From the NCBI GenBank assembly GCA_013407085.1, contig JACCGJ010014508.1, positions 1-64,000 on the forward strand: a stretch of 64,000 nucleotides of DNA. The letters run 5' to 3'. Numbering within the stretch: position 1 is the first letter of the stretch; each line of letters starts with the position of its first letter. Shown in pieces: positions 34,901-46,900 of the stretch. A program made the translations under genes and the position numbers. Origin of the DNA: Atriophallophorus winterbourni. Lineage: Eukaryota; Platyhelminthes; Trematoda; Plagiorchiida; Microphallidae. The notes beneath the pieces were generated by a model, which worked only from the letters and a program-made list of their open reading frames with translations, did not search any database and had not been told where the DNA came from.

Positions 34901-37900
34901 GAATCACGAAGTGATTCCTGGCCAAGCGATCGAGGCGCATATAAAACACCAATGTATTGTGGTGCTTACATCCCCATCCCTGTATTCTGTATTTGAACAT
35001 CGTGGTTCTTTGTGAGAACCCTATATAACAGTGGCATACAAGTTTAACTTTGATCGTTTCACTCTTACGCTTCACAAATGTTTTTAACTTCAAGTGTGCA
35101 TGGGACGACAATCGTGATACAAGCAAAGTGACACACACTCATAGACTGCACGTGGTCTAGTATACTGTCAGGTTGCCCAGACCCAAACATATGTAAGAAT
35201 GAAAATAGAAATCACAGTTTGACTCCAGCATACAGCTCACTACCGGCAGCGAATCAATTTAGCATCATGCAATGTCGTGTGGCGTCCGTATTTCTTGCAG
35301 ATTGCATCATTTTTCAGCGTCTATCGTGATGAGAATGGAGCTATTGGGTTTTTTTGAGAAAATGAGTCGTTCAGCATGGGCCACTATTTCGCGCAAATAA
35401 TTTGTCATACCGCAAAGGTTTTACTGAGGAATCCTACGACCTGTTCCGGCTCCTAAATTGACTGACGATTTCGCTTTATCAAATCTCTTTATAAGTTAAG
35501 ATGTGGGGATGATTATATTGCAACAAATCACTGTCGATTCTTTATCCCCACCAGTTTGCTCTTATTTACAATTCTTTGGATTCCGATATGCTGTCAGACC
35601 ATCCAACACGTACTATTAATATCATTCAATACATCGTAAACCCTAAAGACCCCATTAGTTTGAAGCCATTTCTCCATTACCCTTCTTTTTGAATTTTATT
35701 TGTATTAGTCAAGATTCCAGTCTGTGAACACCATCTGCCATCGTTATATTACTGCTCAACCCAACAGTAACAAAATTATTACCACTCTTTGTCTCTCCCT
35801 TGAATGGCGTTGCACGGATGTGCAATCGTACAGTACTTCTGTGCTGTGCGGCTAGCATCGTGCTAAATTGATTGGCCATCGGTGGTGAGCTGCATACTGA
35901 AACAGGCTGGAGTCTCACTACCATTTCTATTTTCTTTCTCATATTTGTCTAGGCCTGGGAAACCTGACAGTATCTTAGCCCATGTGCACTCTATGACTGT
36001 ACGGCCCTTTGTCTGGATCAGGCTTGTGCGTTCATTCATTCATTCTTTCTTTCCTTGAATGGCGTTACTAACTCGTAGTTCGCTTACTCATGCAGACCTC
36101 TTTGAAGTCGGGGTACACATCGCAGATGTTTCTTACTTCGTCCGCCCGGGAAGCAGTCTAGACCAGGAAGCCTCTCGTCGAGCCACGTCTGTTTACCTCG
36201 TGCAAAAGGTAACATTCATTTCGTGCATCTTTATCCATATTTGAAGCCTATTTTTCTTTAGTCCAATCACATCTATGTATCAGCTAGCCACGATGTTTGT
36301 GCTTTTCCGTTTTTGGAATCGATACTGTAGAATTATTTCCTATTGTGATTTTAAATCGCAATGTTTTGCCCATCTACACTCCTTTACTCAATGCATCCAC
36401 ACGTTATTTTGCTAACGCCGAGTATGTTACGCGAATGGATGTATGTATGTGTGTATGAAAGCACAAGCCTGATCCAGGCCAAGTGCCGCACATTCAGAGA
36501 CTGCACGTGGGCGATATTACTGTCAGGTTGCCCAGGCCTAAACAGATATGAGAAATAGAGAATAAAGAAGGTAGTGAGACTCCAGCGTGTTTCAGCATGC
36601 AGCTCACTACCCGTGGCCAATCAATTTATCACGGTGTTAGGCGCACAGCACAGAAGTACTGTACGATTGCACATCCGCGAATGGATAATCGATGCTCGTT
36701 TCACACACCAACCTCAAATCATCAGTTATTTCGCATTTTATTCTATTTTTGCCTGATCATTTCCTGTAGAACCCTTGTCATTCTTCGGTATCATTTGTTT
36801 ACCTAGTTAACACGCACATAGCTTGCTTTAAGTATCCGTATTCTGCGCTTGTTCTGTTTCAGGTGATCCCCATGCTACCTCCAATTTTATCCGACCATTT
36901 GTGCAGTCTCAATCCGTGCACCGATAAGCTTGCATTCTCGGTGGTAATGCGAGTTCGACCCAACGGAGATGTAAGTTTCCTGTTAATTTCCGTTAGTTTT
37001 TTATGCGAATGGGATGTTTTCGTATGAAAATATGTTTCCACTTGTTTTTTTACAATCCCAGGTTGGTCGCTGTGGATGGTATAAAAGTATGCAACTTAAA
37101 AATCTCGAGAAAATATCCCGTCTTCGCACGTCTATGCGTGTATTATTCTGCCCCCTGCTGATTCCTACGGTAGTGATGTTTGCATAGCAAACTAGCTTAT
37201 CAATGCCGGATGCTGTTGCTTGTAAAAACTGTTTTCTTAATACGAGTCCGTTTTACACCTCACAAAGAACAAGCCAACGTACTCATCTGAAGGCCTCGTA
37301 TGGCTAAGTCGACCGTGTTCATTATGCGTTTATGTTTGTGACTACTCATCCGTGTCAAGCCAATTGAACTATTCATTAAGTTGATCACGGCGGTCCATGA
37401 TGGAAGCACTGGACTCGGGTGGGAGGAAGCTGAGGATATGCACTGCTGATGAGCTCAAATAAGAGCGAAACTTGAGTCTAGTGCTTCGTGAATATTTGGA
37501 TGGGCTTGGCACGGATGGGTAGTCACAAACACAAAGAACGTATTCTCCAAAACAAACTTATGAGTTCTTAGATGGTGGCAGTTGATGTGTTGTTACTAAT
37601 TATATAACAGTTGTTCGCAGTCTTTTCGCACATAAGTTCACCCAGCTTATGTTTTGCGTTTTACGATTGGATGTTTCCGTAACTTGGGATGATGGAGTAC
37701 GTACGATAAGAGACTGTGCTGATACTCTATGGTTGTCTGTGCTTGGAAAAAGCAATGCGAACGAAAATTTAGCGTGTCCTTTGTTGCATCCATTTACCGT
37801 TCCCAACTATTGTGTACCGTTGAAATTTTCGACGGAAGCTTGAGCCATTTTCGCTTAATTTATATAAGGGTTCGTTCATTTGAAGTCAATCTTTCAGATA

Positions 37901-40900
37901 GACAAATCAAGTTATTGATTAAACTACACATATGCTGAATTTGCCTTTTCCTCATATTTTTCCCTATAATACTGACAGAAATCTACTGTTCTATCTGTTC
38001 ATTGCGATTTAGGAGCGTATAGTCATATTCATTGACCGGCTGTCTGTCACATTTACCAAATGAACTACAATATTGTAGTAATCTCTTACCGTTAATTAGT
38101 TTCACCTAAATTAATCCATGGCCTTCATGCTTAATGAATCTTAGCGTGGTGGAGAATTCGTTCTTCGTGTTTGTGACTACTCGTCAGTACTATGTCCTTC
38201 GAAATATTCACACATTCGATCACAGCTGTTCATAATGATCACTCTCATGTAAATCTATCGCTCATCTTACAAAAATGGTGTAATCTGTATATATTGTCTA
38301 GAGTGGTTTGAAAAAAACTGATTAATGATTCCTCAAACTCCTAACCGGCTTATACTAGCCGTTTGGCAAATCGTCCCAATTACGATGCATAATCCTCGCT
38401 TCTGGTTTGTTCGTCATATCCTTGATCTAGATGATTTTCTAATTCAGAAGCAATTATCTCACACTAGTCTCACTCTCTCGTTCGTATTGCAGATCGTCAG
38501 CACGTGGCTAGGTCGCTCTATTATCCGTTCACGCATCAAACTGTCGTATGAGCATGCCGCAGCCATTTTAAAACAACCCGCTGGACAAACACTGGCTGAC
38601 TCAATTCCTAAACCGGAACCACCTTTCACCATGGAGCACGTTCGCGATTCGCTGCTTATGCTAAACAATGTACGTCCACGTTAATTTATGATGCACGGGT
38701 GTGCAATCTTGTGCTGAAGAGGTAACCCCGTGCTATATGGGTTTTGTAATGAGCTGCGTTCGGAAACACACCGAGTGTAGATGCCATTTTCCCGTCTCCT
38801 TTATCTTCTAGGCCTGGGCAACCCATAGAATCTCACTCCATTCGCAATCTTGGAGGATGCGGCACTTTGTCCGGTTTCGGGTTTGTGATATCATAAATAC
38901 ATATGCGATGCAACTAATGAATCCAGAGCCAAAATAACGCGAATAGGTTTTAGTTTCAGTACACTCGCACTAATGGTATGGTATGGTATCAAAGCACCAG
39001 CCTGATCAAGGCAAAGTGCCGCACAGTCAGAGACTGCACGTGGGCTAAGATACTGTCGGTTGCCCAGGCCTAGACGTATGAGGCTGAAAAAAGAACTAAT
39101 AGGGAGATAAAGTTTCATCCAACTCAATCTTTTCAACTCCCTCAGTACCATCCGTCTCAGTCCTTTGAGGATAAGATTTCGATACTCAATAATCGGTCTA
39201 TACCATTTTAACAGGTCATTTTTATTCGTATTTTGACATCTTTTTAGTTTTGCTTTGGTTCTTTGTGATAGCTAAATCTGATAGATCCGAGCGGAAGGTT
39301 TTCCAAATTTTCTTACTTTGACATTCGTTAGCAACCAAGTACTATTCGCGTTCGGCGGCAACATCGCGCTGTTTTTGTTGATCTCTGTCAATAAGTCTTA
39401 GGACTAAGACGGTGTGATGAAAGAAATGTTGATGCTAGCTCGCTTGCGATGGTTGGGACGCGTTTTAGGATGCTTTATCACCCTTATCATACTGTAAACA
39501 CAAAGATGATGGTACACAGTGCGTGCGTACTAAATTATTTACTGTATGGCTGTGAAACCTGGACCACCCACGCGAGACACGAACAGAAGCTGAATGCTTT
39601 CCATCTACGAAGAATCCGCGTATCTTGAACATATCGTGGATGGACAAAGTGCCTAATGCTGAAGTGCTTTCAAAAGCAGGTCTACAGAGCATGTTCACCT
39701 TACTAAGACAACGCCGCCTGCGGTGGCTTGGTCATGTCTACAGAATGGAAAATGGTCGCATTCCGAAAGATCTACTCTATGGTGAGTTGAAATCAGGAAG
39801 TTGACATTTGGGCAGACCGCGCTTGCGGTACAAAGACGTATGCAAAAGAGATATGAAAGCTATTAGCATTTATCCCACGAGTTGAGGCATTGTGTAAAGC
39901 CTCGTCTGCAACCTGGGGAGTAGCAGTTACAGCTCTTGGCTGTTGAATGCAGATCACACCGCCGACGTGCAACTGACGCCCTACAACCAAGTTCTGACTC
40001 GTTACAAGCGCTACGAGAGAGATTGTTCCTCCCTAATCTGACTGTTTAGTCATTCGAAAAGCTGTAGATCATGAAAATTCATGCGATTGTGATGCACATG
40101 GATGTACAATCATGAAGTACTTCTGTGCTCCGTGCTAAATTGATTGGCCACCGGTAGTGAGCTGCATGTTGAAACACGCTGGAGTCTCACTACCATTTCT
40201 ATTTTCTTTCTCTTATCTGTCTAGTCCTGGGCAACGTGACAGTATCTTAACCCACGTGCAGTTTGTTACTGTACGGCACTTTGTCTGGAACAGGCTTTTG
40301 CTTTCATACATCATACATCCATGGTCGACATCGACCGAAGGATTCCAACAACAACAACGTACTGCGCCGTTTGTGCAATGATGGGAGAAACAGCCGAGTG
40401 GTCAGTCAATGAGTCAATCTTATGCTGCACCGAAGTGTCATATCGTTTTTGCTACAAAATCTCATGCATGAAACCGACAAATAATAGTTTATTGTATTTC
40501 GTTTGCTCGCTTCGTGTTGCCTGGTACACGTATCTTCCTCCCAACATGTGCTTCATGATTGCTTGTTTATGATTCGTTTCTTGAATTATAACATTAACAG
40601 CTTCTTGAAAATGAACTCACGAGGTATATCCCTCTTGGCTCCGAGCACATATGACGAATTGAACTCTGGAAGGTCATCAAATGGTAGAGTGATAAGTGGC
40701 ATGTATTGTTGGTAATATGCTGCTGTAGGAATAGTATTGCCAGCTTGCTGTTTGTTTGCTCTTTGAATGTCCGGTCCTTTCTAGATTTCCTTGTTAACGT
40801 AACCCGTTTAGTTGTTTCATCCTAACCTTTCAGATCGCGCGTAATCTTCGCGCCAGACGAATCGAAAACGGCGCACTTACATTACAGAAATCTAAAATCG

Positions 40901-43900
40901 AATTTGATTTACCCACGACCAAGTTCGATCCCGATCCGGAGGACACCGCCGATTCGGTGTAAGCTGGTTTCTTCGGTCTTCCTCGGTTTTATTTTCGGTA
41001 GAATCATACACATTATGGCTGTTATTTTTATTTGTTTCTTGTTTTTTACATCCATGAATTGATCGGTTGTCTAAACCCGCAAACGAATTTGTCCCGTTTT
41101 TACTGCAATACATTTTCATCATGTTGGATTGATATTGTCTGCCTGTCCAATCGTTGAAGAAGCATTTGGTTGCTTGATCATTTCTCTCTTAATTATCTCA
41201 TTACGGTTCTTACCACGAAAGTATTGATATCTTCTCTATGCCTAGGATGTTGCTTACCAAATGTGCTCTCCTTTTTTAACCACTACTTTTTAATTTTCTT
41301 ACCATGTGCCCATCGATAGACTGTATTTCTCTCTGTTCCTCCATTTTCACTCCAGTGCTTCAACTCAGAATGTTTGGCCGATCGGGTTCTCGATCCAGTC
41401 TACCGGACCGAGTCACCAGCTTATCGAGGAATTTATGTTGCTCACCAACCAAGTGGTCGCACAGCGGCTCTTCCAAGCATTCTGTCACACTCACACCATG
41501 GACCAGCGTGGTGTCAAAGGGTGGTTAGGAGCATTGTTACGTAATCATGAGGCTCCTCCGAAAAAACGGTTGGATGATTTGGTTAGTTTCGAGCGTGAAT
41601 GTGTCTACCTGCCTGTATGGTTGTGCTCAAACTCGGAGAATATTTGTGAACAGAGCTAGTGAATTCATCACTATTTTTCACAATAATTTTATATGTATAA
41701 TTTGCGTTGTCCAAACATCGTTGAACTCAGCGTATCCTCAACGTGATTTTACCGTGCTTGTTTGCTTTAATTTATTACTTGTTTCTGACTACTCATGAGT
41801 ATGTGGTCCTTCGAAATAATCGTTTAGGTCCGCAATTAAAGCAGTTTTAGCTATTTGTCTGGGACACCGACCGCGATTTAGCATGCGAAAACATGCTGGT
41901 GTCTCACTGCTAACTCTATTTTCCTTAAAAATAACTGTCTAGGCCTGGGCAATCTGGCAGTATCTTCGCCCACGTGCAGTCTTCAATTGTGGTGCACTTT
42001 ACCTGGATCAGGCTTGTGATTTCATGCGTACATACAAGCATTCATGAAACTTCTTTTCGACTGATATTTGAGTGGCGCTGTATATCTGGCCAGTCGTTAA
42101 GCCACAAGCATCATATGTTGTGGTTGTCCAACCGATTTGCTTTTTATGCCTGAACTTCCCATCGTATATGGCATAACCTCACAGTGTCTATTTACCATCA
42201 ATATTGATATGGGGTTAAGCAAGATAAGCGAACGAGAACGCTTGCTCGAAAATGCTCGCAATGTCACATAATGACTGCTGTTCAACATATCAACAAGTGC
42301 TAAGTAAAACGTATTCAAAATTATTTTACTTATAGTGAGCTCAGTTTAATTAATATCCTCCTTTTATCAAAATGGCCTTGTGGGAAATGAAGATGTTTTG
42401 TGTGGAAATAATGTTTTGACCGAGGATTCGTTGAATAACACTAAGCGTTTGAGTTCTCTTTTTCCGACATCACGCCTTTGTGGATTCTTCATTTATAACT
42501 TACTAACGGCTATAACCGTTACGAGACAAAAAGTTAGCTAAAGAACTGGTTCATGGACTGTATAATAATGTATGTATGAAAGCACAAGCCTGATCCAGGC
42601 AAAGTGCCACACAAGCATAGATACTTTCAGGTTGCCCAGGCCTAGATAGATATGAAAAAGAAAAGAAAAATGGTAATGAAACTCTAGCACGTTTCAGCAT
42701 TCAGCTCATTATCGGTGATCAATCAATTTAGCACGATGTTAGCCGCACAGCACATCGGTACTGTACGATTGCAAATCCGTGCTGTATTATAAATTAACGA
42801 AACGTTATATTTATTATAGTGTTTTATTATAATAATGTTAATGTCTGCTGCATTTTCTTCTGTTCACAATTTTGCCATTGAATCCGACAATTTCCGCTAT
42901 TTTGTTGGTTGATGAGATCGGTTTACGGATTTCAAAACGTTGCATCTAAGGAAACATTATGGCCCACCTCTTGGAACTTGATCGACACGACTTTTTAGAC
43001 GTTTAGCTTGTTTGACTTTTTCATTCTCTTCTCTTATTTCAGACAAACTTGTTGAAATCCGGCGGGATAGAGTTGCCTGATGGACGCTCGAAAACAATTG
43101 CTGTGAGTTCCACGGAGTGTTGTTCTCTTTTGCATTCGCCAAATCGGTTTTCCATCTCATCATCGGTATCAAAAGAAACGTTGTTTAACTTCACACTTGG
43201 AAATTGAGTGACCTTGATGAGAACAGCTTCGAAAATGTTTTGCGATTGGTTTATTTAGTGCTTGCTTGTCTAGGCCTGAGCAAACTGGCAGTATCTTAGC
43301 CGACGTGCAGTCCTTGACTGTGCGGCACTTGGCCTGGATCGGGCTTGTGCTTTCATGCCATACCATACGTGTGTGCTGAATGTTAGGCTGATCTATTTTT
43401 ACCAACCGAGTATTGGGAATCGCATGACTAGACTAAATAACTTAAGCTGAGTTATTCATAAAATCCGATCTGCTATCCTACAAATGCGTCACTCAGTCTT
43501 GTTGTTGTTTTTACTGGCCTGATCGAAAAACGGCGTTAAATATCTGTGATCACTAATTTTGAAATGACATCCTCAATGGTCTTTTCCTCATCTTTGACCC
43601 ATGATTGTTTTAGAGCACTTTGAAACAACACAACGAAAAGCTCAAAGCATCTGGTTGCACGGACGCAGAACGGGAAGCGATCATGAGTTCTCTATCGCAT
43701 TTGGTTTACGTTCGAATGAATGTGAGTTTACTTACCATCTTTTATTTCTCGATGCCTATCCTTGATCATCATATGGAGTGTGCGGTCTCATGATATGTAT
43801 TCGTTATTACAACGTCGAGATAATTTTACAAATCGCCAGCTGCTTTTGAATCGTGAACCAGCCAATCTGCTACGGCGTCTTCAAAACTCTTGCATGTTTT

Positions 43901-46900
43901 CATGTGATATTGCGATAGATGTGTGATCCGCCGCACCGTCCTAACTAATGTCTCATAAACCAAAGATAACCATCTAGGCCAACGCTTAAATGCCTCTGTT
44001 GACCTCGTTTAAGGCGATTCGTTGTTCTGCACCGTAAACATGAGTTGGGTCCTTCCGGTTGAGGTAGAATTGGTTTCCATGTGGTGTGGAGTACGTTTGA
44101 TACGCTAGCCATAGTTGATAGTTTAGCACGGTTGAGCAATATCAGAAATAGTGTTATTGTTGGTTTTCGATGTTGTGCCTTTGATGAAATCGGCTGTGGT
44201 GTGCCGTGATATTCTGGACCTAATCAAGACCTCTTTGGGACGGACGGCGTTAGTGACGGTTGGGTATTATCTCTATGTGCACTTGTTCAATAACCGCGGT
44301 GTGCACATCGTTCGTAAAAGAAACAGCTTCGTACGCTAACACAATTGGTCTCATTCGTAAAAACATTTCCATCCGTTAAATATTTGCAAATCACTCACGG
44401 TCCTACAGCTCGTAACTACTGAGCTACGCTATCATTATTGATGGAACTCGACTTCAAAGATGCGCTCACACTCAAGATGGTTCGCCTTTATATCTGTTAC
44501 GTGAGATTTGACATCTGAACCATTGTGCCTGGTTCGATATACCGTTAATTCGTTCCGTATGTATGTATGAAATCACACGTGCCCCATGCGTGTTTCAAAC
44601 AAAGTTTTTCAGCTAGTCATGTTTGTTGTTGTGAAAACCACCTTAGATTGCCACAGTGCATTCCCCCCCCATCAACTTTTATTTTTCCAGATGGCCACGT
44701 ACTTCAGCTTAGACGAGCTTCTCAGGCTGCATGCAGAGCTTCAAAACGATGTTGGCAATGACTCCACTCGTTTGTTTGAGCACACTTGGCACTACGGTTT
44801 AAATGTCCCACTGTACACGCATTTCACCTCGCCCATTCGACGTTACGCCGATCTGATGGTTCACCGTCAATTGGGTGCGATTCTGGAAGCGTCGGAACTT
44901 GGTCCGAAATTTCACGTGATCAATCCATCACGGTCACATGTGAGAACTCGAACAATACTAAAATATTTGGGAGTGCAAGCGGAGTGGTGCAATAGCAAAA
45001 GGATCATGGCCAGGCGTGCGCAAGAAGCGAGTCAACGTCTGTTCCTCACTGCATGCATTCGGGTTCGTGAACTGTAATTCCATCTGTTAGATTTGGTTAT
45101 TCGTACATTTTGTCCGTGCTTTTTCCAGACATCCGCAATTTTCGCTCCTTTATCAGACCCATTTTATTGGTTGCGGGCTCTGGTTTTATTTGTACGGTGG
45201 CGATGATGATGAGTACCCAATGCATATGAGAGCTTTCTTCGACCATACATTTACCCCTTCGTGTGGTGGGCACTCGGTTCCAAGTTTATTCTACTTAATG
45301 ACTGAATGAATGAAAGCACAAGCCTGATCCAGGCAAAGTGCCGCACAGTCAGTGACTGCACGTGGGCTAAGATACTGTCAGGTTGCCCAGGCAACCTTGA
45401 TGAGGTTTGGACCCTGACAAATCACATTACCACTCCGCCACCTACGCTAGCTTTTTTAGTTTGATCACAAATGTTTCCCAATTTTCCTCTTTATCCAATC
45501 CTTTTTTTATTTTTGCATTTGTAGGACTGTGGTCCTATCACGATGAACGTCACGGTCACCGATTTCAGTCGAACCACCATCAAAGTTTTGCTCCCAGAAA
45601 TTGGAGTAGTTCTGACGACCCCACTCGATGACGTAGGTCGTTTTTTGATTCTACGATCGCAGTTGTTGATCTATTCATACCGTCGTGTTTTCATAGACTC
45701 AAACGTTGCTGTATTTATTGGGAAAACATTTTTGGTTATGATTTGAATGAATAATGATAGTTTGCTTTCTGATACAGATCAACAGTTTACTCAAGTTACA
45801 TTTAGTTAACGGTCGGTCGATTCCTTCAAGGCCATTGGATGTAATATATTCAACGTGCATGTTTGTCGTACATTGTGTTTGACTCACTCGCGTCGACCAT
45901 GTCGCGTGATCGTGATTTGCCCAGTTTTGTAGCTGACGTACAATATCCTGGATGATGATTGCAAGATGTTGTTGAACTATATCATCATTCTGTTAGCGTT
46001 TCGCTTTTGAACACAGAAGCTTCGTCAGACCTAAGGTGTCAGTTCAAACAGGGTTCAGGTTTAAATGGCATGTTCGTCACCAATCCTGAGCTCTCTAAGA
46101 TAGACAGGTGAGATCAAGACAATTGATCACACCCCGTAAATGCTGCGTTAATCCTTAAATGGCATATTTTGCGTGCAAGTTCGATCACCGCCCGCTTACG
46201 TAATCCATGTGCACATTAGGTGTTATGCACGTTAATCCTTATCCGCGGCAGAAGCGAACGCTAGATTGTTGAGATATCCGCCCCATCCACATTGTTCACC
46301 GCATTCGCTCCAGCCTTTGTTATTTCAATTGCCTCAGCATGAAGTCTTTCCCTATAAGATCGCACACCCCGTCTTATCACCTCCAAGTTATCAGGATCTA
46401 AGCTGTGACCAGTGTGTAAGCACGTCTTCAGCTAGGGCAGAATCCCGAATCAGTGATTGATATTCACTGGGATTGCAGGGTTTCTTTCCTACTCGTTTTC
46501 CATGTTCGTTTACCCGAGTGCAAAGTTCTCTAGAAGTTTGCCCAATTTAAACACCCGCGCAATCCTTGCAGTTGATTTTGTAGATGCAGTTGGCCGCGAA
46601 ACATTACCAGGAAACCTGCTCTAATCGATTCATTGCGAACTTTCTTTTCATGATTATGAACTCCCGATCGTTCTCGAATATTTGCAATTACCTTATATCG
46701 TTTTTCCTTGTTTCTCCATTATATAATGAACTAGGAAAATAAAGCGTACTAAGAAGTGAAAAAGAACTATGTTGAATGTAGTGAAGTATTGAGGGCACAA
46801 CATGGCGCCTACAACATTGAGCATTGAAGTCAATTTTCACAAATTGCCACTGCCTGGCTTGAATCACTGTTCTATGTCAACTGACTAAATCTACGCATTT

